Source: Muribaculaceae bacterium
Lineage (GTDB): Bacteria > Bacteroidota > Bacteroidia > Bacteroidales > Muribaculaceae
Direction: 5' to 3'
Assembly: GCA_017621225.1 (NCBI GenBank)
Contig: JAGATN010000010.1
Span: 1-64,000 of the forward strand
DNA: 64,000 nucleotides
A program made the translations under genes and the position numbers. Below, piece after piece: positions 47,304-56,044 of this stretch. Position 1 is the first letter of the stretch, and each line of letters starts with the position of its first letter. The notes under the pieces were generated by a model. That model made no database searches. It was not told where the DNA came from and saw only the letters and a list, made by a program, of their open reading frames with translations.

Positions 47304-47331
47304 TCCGCTCTCAAGCTTAAGCATAAAAAAG

Positions 47332-47378
47332 CGAACGCCTCCGATGCCGTTAAAGCTATGGAGGCGTTCGTTCTTTTT
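47332..47378. terminator. Bidirectional terminator between tig and the carbonic anhydrase gene
   Basis: CGAACGCCTCC (47332-47342) is the perfect complement of 47360-47370, followed by TTCTTTTT; the left flank is A6. Confidence 0.85.
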
Positions 47379-47399
47379 CATATGTGACTCGCGCGCGCA

Positions 47400-47939
47400 C
47401 TACAATGCTTCGAGCGCGCCGGTCTCGGAATCCATTATGTAACCGTTTACGCGCACGTCGCGCGCCATCAACGGATGATTGCGTATCAAATCGACGGTTT
47501 CGGCAACGGCATCGGCCGTGTCGTTAAATCCATGCAGCCACCCGTTAAGGTCAATGCCGCAATGACGCATAAGCGATATGTGCTCATCGTCTATTCCGCG
47601 AGAACGCATGATGGCCAGCATCTCATCGGCATCCATGCCCTGCACGCCGCATCCGGTGTGCCCTATCACCATCACCTCATTGACACCAAGCTCATACACC
47701 GCCACCAGCAGCGAACGCATCGTCGAGTCAAACGGATTGGTAATGGTTCCGCCTGCATTCTTTATCATCTTCACGTCGCCGTTGCGTATGCCCAATGCGG
47801 CCGGCAAAAGCTCCACGAGTCGGGTATCCATGCAGGTCACGATGGCTATGCGTTTATCGGGATACTTCGACGTGGCAAAACGTTTGTATCCTCCCGAAGC
47901 CACGAACTCCCGGTTATAATTCAATATTTCGTCTATCAT
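47400..47939 (-). CDS. Beta-class carbonic anhydrase
   Basis: A 179-residue cytoplasmic enzyme that interconverts carbon dioxide and bicarbonate. The zinc ligands of the beta class are visible: Cys36 in TCMDTR (with the Asp38-Arg40 dyad), and His94 and Cys97 in GHTGCG. The protein is short, as in the YadF-like small clade. The ATG at 47939 is preferred to one four codons upstream because the conserved MIDEILNYNREFV starts there. Bicarbonate supply matters for CarB and fatty acid synthesis, both encoded nearby, but there is no shared operon. Confidence 0.93.
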   Translation of the reverse strand: MIDEILNYNREFVASGGYKRFATSKYPDKRIAIVTCMDTRLVELLPAALGIRNGDVKMIKNAGGTITNPFDSTMRSLLVAVYELGVNEVMVIGHTGCGVQGMDADEMLAIMRSRGIDDEHISLMRHCGIDLNGWLHGFNDTADAVAETVDLIRNHPLMARDVRVNGYIMDSETGALEAL

Positions 47940-47959
47940 ACAGAAACACAATGTTATAA

Positions 47960-47991
47960 AAAGCCCGGGAACTCGCGGCCCCGGGCTTTTC
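47960..47991. terminator. Terminator after fabF
   Basis: AAAGCCCGGG (47960-47969) is the perfect complement of 47980-47989, with A-rich and T-rich ends. For leftward transcripts it closes the acpP-fabF unit. Confidence 0.85.
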
Positions 47992-48022
47992 GATATAGAA
48001 ATTTATTATCCTGATTCGAAGC

Positions 48023-49288
48023 TTACTCGGCATACTTCTTAACTATCACGGTTGCGTTGTGGCCGCCGAAGCCGAATGCATTCGACAGAGCTGCGCGCAC
48101 TTCGCGATGTTGTGCCTTGTTGAAGGTAAAGTTAAGATTATAGTCGATGTTTTCATCTTCGTCATCGTCGGCATGGTTGATGGTCGGCGGAACGATGTCC
48201 TCCTGCACTGCCTTGATGCTGAACAAAGCTTCCAAAGCGCCGGTTGCACCCAGAAGGTGTCCGGTCATAGACTTGGTTGAGCTTATGTTGAGCTTGTAGG
48301 CATCTTCACCAAACAAATCGACTATTGCCTTGATTTCAGAAACGTCGCCTACCGGAGTCGACGTACCATGAACGTTAATGTAATCTATGTCCGATGTCTT
48401 CATGCCGGCATCTTCAAGAGCGGCAGTCATGGCAAGCTTTGCGCCAAGACCGTCGGGATGAGTTGCCGTAAGGTGATATGCATCGGCCGACATACCTCCA
48501 CCCACTACCTCGGCGTAGATTTTTGCGCCACGGGCTTTTGCATGTTCCAGTTCTTCAAGAACGAGCACGGCCGATCCTTCGCCCATTACAAAACCGTCGC
48601 GCGACTTGCTGAAAGGACGCGAAGCAGTTTCGGGGCTATCGTTGCGAGTCGACAAGGCATGCATCGAATTGAAGCCACCTACACCGGCAGGGTAGATTGC
48701 AGCTTCAGCGCCTCCGGTCACAAACGCATCGGCCTTGCCGAGACGAATGAGGTTGAAAGCGTCGATTATGGCATTGTTTGACGAAGCGCAAGCCGAAACC
48801 ACGCCATAGTTCGGACCGTGGAAACCATATTCCATCGACACATGACCCGAAGCTATGTCGGCAATCATTTTGGGGATGAAGAATGGATTGTACTTAGGTC
48901 CGTTCTCCGAATTGAGCGCATAATATCCGGCTTCTTCCTCAAAAGTGTGCAAGCCGCCTATGCCGGCAGCCACTATCACACCTATGCGGTTGCGATTGAG
49001 ATTCGGGGCATCGATTATGCCACTGTCCTCAACGGCCTGACGAGATGCCACGAGGGCATACTGCGCATACAAGTCGAGTTGACGAAGTTTCTTGCGATCT
49101 ATGAAGTCAGAGGCGTTGAAGCCTTTTACCTCACATGCAAATTGGGTTTTAAACTTAGAGGCATCAAAATGAGTGATAGGCCCGGCACCACTCTTGCCGG
49201 CAACGGCAGCATCCCACGTGGTAGCTACGTCATTGCCAAGCGGAGTAATGGCTCCAAGACCCGTCACAACAACTCTTTTTAATTCCAT
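48023..49288 (-). CDS. fabF: 3-oxoacyl-ACP synthase II
   Basis: A 421-residue condensing enzyme that extends acyl chains with malonyl-ACP. The active-site Cys167 is in VVSACASSNNAI, and the two His residues are in INVHGTSTPVGD and SMTGHLLGATG, the Cys-His-His triad of FabF/FabB. The start MELKRVVVTGLGAITPLGND is typical. It follows acpP by 47 bp on the same strand, the conserved fatty-acid synthesis arrangement. Confidence 0.97.
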   Translation of the reverse strand: MELKRVVVTGLGAITPLGNDVATTWDAAVAGKSGAGPITHFDASKFKTQFACEVKGFNASDFIDRKKLRQLDLYAQYALVASRQAVEDSGIIDAPNLNRNRIGVIVAAGIGGLHTFEEEAGYYALNSENGPKYNPFFIPKMIADIASGHVSMEYGFHGPNYGVVSACASSNNAIIDAFNLIRLGKADAFVTGGAEAAIYPAGVGGFNSMHALSTRNDSPETASRPFSKSRDGFVMGEGSAVLVLEELEHAKARGAKIYAEVVGGGMSADAYHLTATHPDGLGAKLAMTAALEDAGMKTSDIDYINVHGTSTPVGDVSEIKAIVDLFGEDAYKLNISSTKSMTGHLLGATGALEALFSIKAVQEDIVPPTINHADDDEDENIDYNLNFTFNKAQHREVRAALSNAFGFGGHNATVIVKKYAE

Positions 49289-49335
49289 TCTAAGATATTG
49301 AATGAACGTTTAGGGTTAATGAAATCAGCCGTAAA

Positions 49336-49572
49336 TTACTTTTCAGCTGCTTCAATATATGCGATGGCGTCGCCTACGGTAGTAATGCCTTCAGCCTTGT
49401 CATCGGGAATAGTGATACCAAATTCTTTTTCGAACTCCATAATGAGCTCCACTGTATCAAGGCTATCAGCGCCCAAGTCTTTGGTGAATTCTGCAGTTTC
49501 AGTTACTTCATTTTCGTCAACGCCAAGTTTGTCTACGATAATAGCTTTAACACGTGATGCAATTTCTGACAT
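49336..49572 (-). CDS. acpP: Acyl carrier protein
   Basis: A 78-residue acidic four-helix protein. Ser37 in [12 protein letters not shown] carries the 4'-phosphopantetheine arm that holds growing acyl chains. Length, acidity and helix II sequence ([13 protein letters not shown]) are normal. It is the first gene of the acpP-fabF unit. The gap 49573-49941 to its right contains its own upstream region, a 20-bp tandem repeat and no gene that I can support. Confidence 0.98.
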   Translation of the reverse strand: MSEIASRVKAIIVDKLGVDENEVTETAEFTKDLGADSLDTVELIMEFEKEFGITIPDDKAEGITTVGDAIAYIEAAEK

Positions 49573-49818
49573 AATTTTCGTTATTTAGATTAGTAAATTC
49601 ATTTTGCGGTGCAAAGTAAGCAAATATTATCGGATTATTAAAACTTTATTAAGAGAAAGTTACATTAAAATATGTTTATTGGGCTTCAAAAAGCCACAAT
49701 CAGCCGCTTTTTCCTATTATATTTATGTGAATTCGTCACGTTTAGCAATTATTTTCCCCATTTCGGCACAATCAATCAAATCAACGAATCTGCATATATT
49801 TTAATATTTTTATCTACA

Positions 49819-49858
49819 TTTGCCGGCGATGAACATCATTTGTCGGCGATGAACATCG
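49819..49858 (+). repeat. 20-bp tandem repeat upstream of the frameshifted lipoprotein
   Basis: TTTGCCGGCGATGAACATCA (49819-49838) is followed directly by a copy matching at 18 of 20 positions (49839-49858). A -7-like TACATTTG (49815-49822) overlaps the left copy, so the repeat sits at the presumed transcription start and leader of the lipoprotein gene. Confidence 0.7.
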
Positions 49859-49941
49859 AAACCACCGCATTCGTTTGAATGTTATTCGTATAATCAACGT
49901 ATTGACACAATCGTAAAGTCAAACTTAACGCATATTTTATT

Positions 49942-50846
49942 ATGAAACATTTCACCCTACACAGATTATGCATCGCTACGACGGCCCTGCTGATGTGCGC
50001 ATGCTCCGGAAAGCAATCATCCGACTCCAATTCCGCAACCGACCACGACGACGAATATCAGCCCGCGTCGGTGGTAAAGCCGGGAAACGTGGTCAAAAGT
50101 TTCAAAATCGACGAGGACGTGATTACGGCATCGCGCCTGCTCTGCATCACATCGCCCGACGACACCACATATCTTAAATATCCACATCGGTGCAATGGCC
50201 CGTAAAATTAGCGTCATTCGACATAAAGCCGCTTCAGGACGCCCTGCTTGGCATACTGTACCCGGCCTACTCGGGGAGCGACATCGCCGAAGCGGCGAAT
50301 GCATTCACCACCGAGGTCAACAGTTCGCTTTACGCCATAACGGCAGGAAGCACGATAACTGAAATCGACGAGGACAAAGCCCCATACGATGCGTATTTCT
50401 TCGACAAGACGGCGACCATAAAAAGCATCACATCCAATACGGCAACCTTCGAAATCGTAACATCGATGTATTCGGGAGGAGCACATCCCAATTCCGACAC
50501 CAACATATTCACCTACGATCTCGAATCGTCGGCCATCATAACGCCCGACATGATATTCAAGCCGGGGAGCGAAAACGCCATCGACTCTCTTATTCGAAAC
50601 AATCTTGCCAATCAATTCGGAACGACGCCCGACAAGCTCACCGAAGGCGGCCTGTTGGAAAACGACGTGAAAATGAGCGGCGTCATGTATATCGGCCAAC
50701 AATGCGTATGCTTCGTATATCAACCGTACGAAATAGCGCCGTATTCGATGGGCGTGATTACCGCCAACCTTTACTTTGACGAAATCAAGAACCTGCTGAC
50801 GCCAAAAGGCATTTCACTGCTCGGCAACGGCGAAACTCAGGAATAG
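49942..50846 (+). pseudogene. DUF3298/RsiV-like lipoprotein with a single-base frameshift
   Basis: Two overlapping frames together form one protein. The first (49942-50205) has a signal peptide with lipobox CAC near residue 21, a Ser/Asp linker and the segment VKSFKIDEDV, then leaves frame after DTTYL. The second resumes with VQWPVKLASFDIKPLQD and continues to 50846 with the DUF3298 hallmark FEIVTSMYSGGAHPNSDTN and MIFKPGSENAI. Reading CTT AAx ATA TCC would restore the frame, so one base appears lost in the short A run at 50176-50178. The protein would be an envelope lipoprotein of the DUF4163/DUF3298 type (RsiV-like). A sequencing error is possible. Confidence 0.78.
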
Positions 50847-50858
50847 CCATACATATTA

Positions 50859-50929
50859 ATAACAAAGAGGCCAAGGCAACCGACATCGAGAGTAATCTCC
50901 GCGCGGCACACCTTGGCCTCTTTTGTTAT
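50859..50929. terminator. Bidirectional terminator between the lipoprotein and htrA
   Basis: ATAACAAAGAGGCCAAGG (50859-50876) pairs with 50911-50929 with a single extra base. The loop of 34 nt is long, but the 18-bp stem with A/T-rich base is strong. Confidence 0.75.
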
Positions 50930-50944
50930 CAATTATTTATGCAA

Positions 50945-52477
50945 TCAATCTGAAAGGTCTACGGCATAGTAAAGCTTCTTGCCCGTAGGATACAGACCGG
51001 TTATGAACATAACCTTGTCGTATTCATCGCTTTTCATAATCGAATTGTATATCTTGTCAACGTCGTCAGGATTATTGACGCGTGCATTGTTGATATCGAG
51101 TATTATGAAACCTTCCTTTATTCCGGCATCCTTGAACTTGCCATCCTTAAGGCCCACTACCTGCAAGCCGCCCGATATTCTAAGCTGACGTTTGGTCTGA
51201 TCGTCAACGGCCTTGAATGCGCATCCGAGATCGGCCACCGACGAAGCCTGAGTAATCTTAGTGCTGCCCTGGTTGTTGAGCAACGTAACTTTTACGTCAT
51301 GCTTCTTATTGTCGCGAATGTACGATACGGTTATCTTGTCGCCGGGGCGATATTTGCTCATCTGCTCCTGAAGCTGAGCGCCGTTATGGGTCTTCACGCC
51401 GTTCACCGAAGTGATCACGTCGCCATGCTTCAAGCCTGCTTCCATGGCCGAGCTACGCTCTATTACGTTTTCAATGTACAAGCCATCGTTTACGGCCGTG
51501 ATATCCTTCTCTTTCGCCAACTGCGAATTGAGTTCGCGGAATTCCACACCAAGCACGGCACGCTGCACGGTTCCATATTGCTTCAAATCGGTAACCACCT
51601 TTGTAACTATCGTAGTAGGAATGGCAAACGAATATCCTGCATAGTTACCGGTTTGCGAATATATTGCCGTATTTATGCCAACCAGTTCGCCATCGATGTT
51701 TACCAATGCGCCGCCCGAGTTTCCAGGGTTAACGGCGGCATCGGTCTGTATATACGACTCTATGCCCATCGAACGTCCGCTGCTGGTCAGTGCGGATATC
51801 GAACGTGCTTTCGCGCTGACGATGCCAGTAGTTACGGTCGACGTGAAGCCGAACGGATTGCCTACGGCCAGCACCCATTCGCCCACCTTCAGTGCGTCAC
51901 TGTCGCCAATGGGAATGGTGGGAAGATCGGTTGCATCTATCTTTATGAGTCCGAGGTCGGTTGCCGGATCGGTTCCGATTACTTCGGCGTTAAACGTACG
52001 ATTGTCGTTAAGCGTCACTTCAAGACGTTCCGCGCCATCTATCACATGGTTGTTGGTGACTATATATCCGTCCGACGAAATCACCACTCCCGAGCCAAGC
52101 CCCGTAGGCATTTGCTGCGGTTCCTGCTGTTCGCGCTCGCGCTGAGGCATACGGCGCTGACTACCCGGCGAACCGAAGAAAAACTTAAACGGATCGAAAT
52201 AGCCTCCGTTCGCACCCCTGTAACTATTGCGCGGAGTAACATAGCTCTTTATGCTCACAACGCCATTGATGGTGCTTTCGGCCGCCTTAGTAAAATCGGT
52301 CTCAACACCCGGACGCTGAACCACCTTAAGAAACGACTTGCTCGATGAATTGTCATGTATCACCGAATCGGTTATTATGTCAGTATTGGTCGCAGCACTA
52401 AAAACGGCCATCGTCGCGGCTGAACTTGCCACAGCTACACCACATGCCAATAATGCAATTTTTCCGTAATTATTCAT
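50945..52477 (-). CDS. HtrA/DegP-family periplasmic serine protease
   Basis: A 510-residue Do-type protease and chaperone. The N-terminal anchor or signal is residues 6-30. The chymotrypsin-like domain has the triad His144 (TNNHVIDG), Asp174 (DPATDLGLIKID) and Ser254 (NPGNSGGALVN). Two PDZ domains follow, at about 290-390 (GLKHGDVITSVNG) and 405-500 (GIKEGFIILDINN). A Gly/Phe/Arg/Gln-rich loop at 88-125 contains QQEPQQMP, resembling the LA loop. It degrades or holds misfolded envelope proteins. A -7 element TATATTTG on the minus strand lies at 52547-52540. It is monocistronic. Confidence 0.95.
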   Translation of the reverse strand: MNNYGKIALLACGVAVASSAATMAVFSAATNTDIITDSVIHDNSSSKSFLKVVQRPGVETDFTKAAESTINGVVSIKSYVTPRNSYRGANGGYFDPFKFFFGSPGSQRRMPQREREQQEPQQMPTGLGSGVVISSDGYIVTNNHVIDGAERLEVTLNDNRTFNAEVIGTDPATDLGLIKIDATDLPTIPIGDSDALKVGEWVLAVGNPFGFTSTVTTGIVSAKARSISALTSSGRSMGIESYIQTDAAVNPGNSGGALVNIDGELVGINTAIYSQTGNYAGYSFAIPTTIVTKVVTDLKQYGTVQRAVLGVEFRELNSQLAKEKDITAVNDGLYIENVIERSSAMEAGLKHGDVITSVNGVKTHNGAQLQEQMSKYRPGDKITVSYIRDNKKHDVKVTLLNNQGSTKITQASSVADLGCAFKAVDDQTKRQLRISGGLQVVGLKDGKFKDAGIKEGFIILDINNARVNNPDDVDKIYNSIMKSDEYDKVMFITGLYPTGKKLYYAVDLSD

Positions 52478-52704
52478 ATAATCTTAATGTTAAAATTTAA
52501 ATGTTTACTCTGTTAAAATTAACTTTTAGAATTTGATCGCAAATATAGTGCATAATTTAATCGGCAAATGTCAAAATGACCTAATTTAAACTGATTTAAT
52601 ACTACAACATCCTATTTTAAAGGAATTTTACGCTATAATTGTAAAAAAATGAAATTTTTCCCATAATTAATCGTTGCAACCCTGCCAAAATGACAAAAAA
52701 ACAG

Positions 52705-52712
52705 TATTTTTG
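52705..52712 (+). promoter_or_regulatory. -7 promoter element just before the NlpC/P60 gene
   Basis: TATTTTTG fits TAnnTTTG and ends only 6 bp before the ATG at 52719, so the transcript would be leaderless or nearly so. A clear -33 element is not seen. The remaining sequence of 52478-52704 is AT-rich and holds the htrA promoter region only. Confidence 0.5.
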
Positions 52713-52718
52713 CACTAA

Positions 52719-53672
52719 ATGAAAACACGAAAGCACATATCAACGTCTGCATTTATCGGTCACGCTTACCTGCCGATAATGGCCATTGTAATATTACTGC
52801 TCACGGCCTCCTGCCATACCTCAAAGAAAGTGGCTTACACGGCAAAACCGAAAGCCGAATCAACCACCTTTACGGGTAAGAACGACGGCGATAACGACAA
52901 GGCCAACCGTAACGACAATATCGTGATAACAAACGGTAATTTGCCGCCACACACACTGGCGCTACTGAAAGAAGCGGATAAATGGCTCGGCACAAAATAC
53001 AAATACGGCGGCGACTCAAAAAAAGGCGTCGACTGCTCCGGGCTGACCATGAGGGTGTATGACGATGCTCTCGGCATTAAAATACCGCGCAATTCAGCGA
53101 AACAGCAAGAATATTGCGAAACCATACGCAAGGAAGATCTCGTGGAAGGCGACCTCATATTTTTCTCGACGGGAAGAAAAGGTTCGATAGGCCACGTAGG
53201 GCTGTACATCGGAAACGGTAAGATGATTCATTCGTCATCGAGCAAAGGGGTGATAATCAGCTCACTTACTGAAGACTACTACCGACGCACATACCATTCG
53301 TCAGGGCGAGTATCACAATATTGGGCCATGGTTGCCAATTCAATCAATAAAACCGATGCCATAAAAATGACTCCGACCCAGCCGACGGTCACCGCAACGC
53401 CGACGGTCATGGCAGCGGCAAAGGTCACGCCGCCATCCGAGCCTGACAAAATGGCACCTCAGGCAAAAGAGAAGAAGGCCCCCAAGAAAAAAGATGTGAC
53501 GGTAGCTTCTAAAAAAGTTGCCAACCCCACTACGATAGCGGTAGCAAAAATAAAGAAGACCACTCCCCCGCCCGTCACAAAAGCCTCAATAGAGGAAGCG
53601 CGACGCAAAGTGCTCGACGAAATAATTGTACAAAAAGCTGACTCAATAACGTCGTCAGAGCTTTTAGACTGA
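52719..53672 (+). CDS. NlpC/P60-family lipoprotein (peptidoglycan endopeptidase)
   Basis: A 317-residue lipoprotein with lipobox Cys32 (LTASC). The NlpC/P60 domain covers about 80-205, with Cys106 in GVDCSGLT, His159 in GSIGHVGLYI and a third polar residue at His171 (MIHSSSS), the catalytic set for cutting peptidoglycan stem peptides. The last 110 residues are Thr/Pro/Ala/Lys-rich low complexity, ending SITSSELLD, probably a flexible cell-wall-binding or spacer tail. The tail is unusual for the family, whose Bacteroidales members usually end after the catalytic domain. The transcript is probably leaderless. Confidence 0.9.
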   Translation: MKTRKHISTSAFIGHAYLPIMAIVILLLTASCHTSKKVAYTAKPKAESTTFTGKNDGDNDKANRNDNIVITNGNLPPHTLALLKEADKWLGTKYKYGGDSKKGVDCSGLTMRVYDDALGIKIPRNSAKQQEYCETIRKEDLVEGDLIFFSTGRKGSIGHVGLYIGNGKMIHSSSSKGVIISSLTEDYYRRTYHSSGRVSQYWAMVANSINKTDAIKMTPTQPTVTATPTVMAAAKVTPPSEPDKMAPQAKEKKAPKKKDVTVASKKVANPTTIAVAKIKKTTPPPVTKASIEEARRKVLDEIIVQKADSITSSELLD

Positions 53673-53695
53673 CACATCCACAACTACCCAACGAA

Positions 53696-54607
53696 ATGCC
53701 GATAATCATATCACAGCAACTCCCTGCCGTAAAACAGCTGCTATCGGAGAACATCCACACGGTCGATCCGAACGAATTCGACGCAAACCGACAGCCGTCA
53801 CTGCGCGTAGGGCTACTCAACCTCATGCCGCTGAAGCAAATGACCGAAGTCGACTTCATCAGGTTGCTGTCAAACACCCCACTCAACATAAGGTTCGACC
53901 TTATCGACACCGCCACCCACAAGTCGAAAAACACTCCTCAGCATCACATCGACGCATTTTACAGGCATTTCGACGAGATAAAACATCTCAACTACGACGG
54001 CTTCATAATAACAGGAGCCCCGGTCGAAAAAATAGATTTTGAAGATGTGGATTATTGGCCCGAACTCACGCAAATATTCGATTGGACCCGCACGAACGTA
54101 AACGCCACATTATATATATGTTGGGGAGCACTCGCCGGCCTGTATCACCACTACGGCATACCAAAGCGCGTGTTCACCCCAAAAATCTCCGGCGTGTTCC
54201 GACATACCGCCTTACATCCGTCAAATCCGATATTCAGAGGATTTGACGACGAATTTTTCGTGCCGCACAGCCGTTTCAGCGAGGTTACGCGCACAGATGT
54301 CGACAAAGTGCCCGAGCTAACCGTAATGTCGGAAAGCGAGGAGAGCGGCATATACATGGTGATGGGCCGTGGCGGACGCGAGTTTTTCGTCACCGGACAT
54401 TCCGAATACGCACCCGGCACCCTCGACTTCGAATATCATCGCGACCTCGACAAAGGCATGAATCCTCAGATACCCGCCAATTATTATCGCGACGACGACC
54501 CTGCCAAAGGCCCCGTGGTAAGATGGCGCTCACACGCCAACCAGTTGTTTTCAAACTGGCTGAATCATTTTGTCAATTCTCAGCTCAGACACGAATCCGA
54601 GCTTTGA
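53696..54607 (+). CDS. metA: Homoserine O-acyltransferase (predicted acetyl-CoA type)
   Basis: A 303-residue MetA enzyme that activates homoserine for methionine synthesis. The numbering matches E. coli: Cys142 in YICWGALAGLYHHYGI is the acyl-carrying nucleophile, and His235 and Glu237 lie in FVTGHSEY. Residue 111 (in ITGAPVEKIDF) is Glu; in E. coli it is Gly. In Bacillus and Thermotoga MetA, Glu at this position is associated with acetyl-CoA, and Gly with succinyl-CoA. The family name homoserine succinyltransferase is therefore likely to be wrong for this protein. The stop codon touches that of the convergent rluA-like gene, with no base between. Confidence 0.93.
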   Translation: MPIIISQQLPAVKQLLSENIHTVDPNEFDANRQPSLRVGLLNLMPLKQMTEVDFIRLLSNTPLNIRFDLIDTATHKSKNTPQHHIDAFYRHFDEIKHLNYDGFIITGAPVEKIDFEDVDYWPELTQIFDWTRTNVNATLYICWGALAGLYHHYGIPKRVFTPKISGVFRHTALHPSNPIFRGFDDEFFVPHSRFSEVTRTDVDKVPELTVMSESEESGIYMVMGRGGREFFVTGHSEYAPGTLDFEYHRDLDKGMNPQIPANYYRDDDPAKGPVVRWRSHANQLFSNWLNHFVNSQLRHESEL

Positions 54608-55267
54608 TCATACGCTTTCGAACATCGACATGTCGAAGGGAGCTTCCACATCCACCACGTTGTGCGACACCGGATGCTCAAACCGTATGCGATATGCCGT
54701 AAGCGATATGCTGCCATCAGGATTGCTGCGCTTGTCGCCATACTTCAGGTCGCCCTTTATCGGACATCCTATCGACGACAACTGCACGCGTATCTGATGC
54801 TTGCGCCCCGTTTCAAGATTAACCTCAAGCAGATAGAAGCTCTTGCTGGCGCCTATGAGCTTGTATGACAGTATGGCCTCCTTCGCCCCTTCCTTGGGCG
54901 AATCGTATGCATACGATTTATTGCCTTGCTGCGTCGACTTTATGTAGCTCACCAGTCGGTCCTCATCCTTGGGCGGACGATTGCGCGTGATGGCACGATA
55001 CGTTTTCTTAACCTTGCCGTCACGAAACATTTCGTTCATACGCGACAAAGCCTTCGACGTTTTGGCAAAAATCACAAGCCCCGCCACCGGACGATCGATG
55101 CGGTGCACTACCCCGCAAAACACATTGCCGGGCTTGGCATATTTCTCTTTAAGATATTGCTTAACGTCATCTACCAGCGCGCGATCACCGGTACGGTCGC
55201 CCTGGACCAACTCGCCGGGACGCTTATTGACTATTATTATGTGATTGTCTTCGTATACTACTTCCAT
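54608..55267 (-). CDS. RluA-family RNA pseudouridine synthase
   Basis: A 219-residue synthase that isomerises uridine in rRNA or tRNA. The catalytic Asp is in HRIDRPVAGLVIFAKTSKA, with VYEDNHIIIVNKRPGELVQ at the start and LETGRKHQIRVQLSSIGCPI near residue 155. There is no S4 RNA-binding domain before it, so it is of the short RluA/TruC type. The target site is not predictable. A -7 element TAATTTTG (55283-55276) lies 9 bp before the ATG, implying a leaderless message. Its stop abuts the metA stop in the palindrome TGATCA. Confidence 0.92.
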   Translation of the reverse strand: MEVVYEDNHIIIVNKRPGELVQGDRTGDRALVDDVKQYLKEKYAKPGNVFCGVVHRIDRPVAGLVIFAKTSKALSRMNEMFRDGKVKKTYRAITRNRPPKDEDRLVSYIKSTQQGNKSYAYDSPKEGAKEAILSYKLIGASKSFYLLEVNLETGRKHQIRVQLSSIGCPIKGDLKYGDKRSNPDGSISLTAYRIRFEHPVSHNVVDVEAPFDMSMFESV

Positions 55268-55304
55268 GATGAATGCAAAATTAGTGATTTTAAGAATAAA
55301 CGAT

Positions 55305-55312
55305 TAACTTTG
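55305..55312 (+). promoter_or_regulatory. -7 promoter element of ruvA
   Basis: TAACTTTG matches TAnnTTTG and lies 31 bp before the ruvA start, divergent from the pseudouridine synthase promoter at 55276-55283. The -33 box is weak. Confidence 0.5.
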
Positions 55313-55343
55313 CAATAAACATTTTCAACACCGACATTTAAAT

Positions 55344-55931
55344 ATGATAGAATACATCAGCGGAAAAATATCTGAACTGACCCCCACTTATGCCGTAATT
55401 GACTGCAACGGAATAGGATATCTGCTCAACATAAGCTTGCCGGCCTTTACGGCCCTCGAAGGCGTGAGCGAAGCCAAACTACTGGTTCACGAATCGATAC
55501 GCGAAGACGCACACTTACTTTACGGATTCATCACCGAACAGGAGCGAAGCATGTTTCGCGCGCTCATAGGAGTTTCGGGAGTAGGCGCCAACACGGCACG
55601 CATGATATTGTCGTCGATAGCGGCTCCGGAGCTCGAAATAGTAATAGTGAGCGGCGACCACAACCGTCTGAAAAACGTAAAGGGCATAGGCACGAAAACG
55701 GCGCAACGCATAATCGTGGATCTACGCGACAAAATAGAGCCCTCGTCAAACGACACGCTGCCGGGATTGGACGCATCGCACATGTCGGAAGTGTTCGACG
55801 AATCCCTTGCCGCGCTGGTGATGCTTGGATTTTCGAAACCTCAAAGCCAAAAAGTCCTCAAGAAGATATTCGAGGCCGACCCCACCGTCAAAGTCGAAAA
55901 AGCCATCAAACAGGCATTGGCCATGATGTGA
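55344..55931 (+). CDS. ruvA: Holliday junction branch migration protein RuvA
   Basis: A 195-residue tetrameric protein that binds four-way junctions and loads the RuvB motor. Domain I starts MIEYISGKISELTPTYAVID. Two helix-hairpin-helix motifs follow: LIGVSGVGANTARMIL near 75 and NVKGIGTKTAQRIIVDLRDK near 110. A C-terminal three-helix domain (LVMLGFSKPQSQKVLKKI) contacts RuvB. It sits directly before sprA, a gene order kept across Bacteroidota. Confidence 0.96.
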   Translation: MIEYISGKISELTPTYAVIDCNGIGYLLNISLPAFTALEGVSEAKLLVHESIREDAHLLYGFITEQERSMFRALIGVSGVGANTARMILSSIAAPELEIVIVSGDHNRLKNVKGIGTKTAQRIIVDLRDKIEPSSNDTLPGLDASHMSEVFDESLAALVMLGFSKPQSQKVLKKIFEADPTVKVEKAIKQALAMM

Positions 55932-55973
55932 CGCAACTTCGGCTGAATATTACCACTTATATCACAATAAAGA

Positions 55974-56044
55974 CACTGTGGGTTACGTTATTACTATTGA
56001 CGATTGAACGATAGCGAAAATCGTTGCCATAAGATACCACAGTG
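55974..56044 (+). promoter_or_regulatory. Possible hairpin over the sprA start codon
   Basis: CACTGTGG (55974-55981) is the exact complement of CCACAGTG (56037-56044), and the right arm includes the GTG start codon at 56042. An inner stem AACGAT/ATCGTT (56007-56012 and 56020-56025) stacks within the loop. Such folding could hide the start codon and lower translation. It is inferred from sequence only. Confidence 0.4.
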
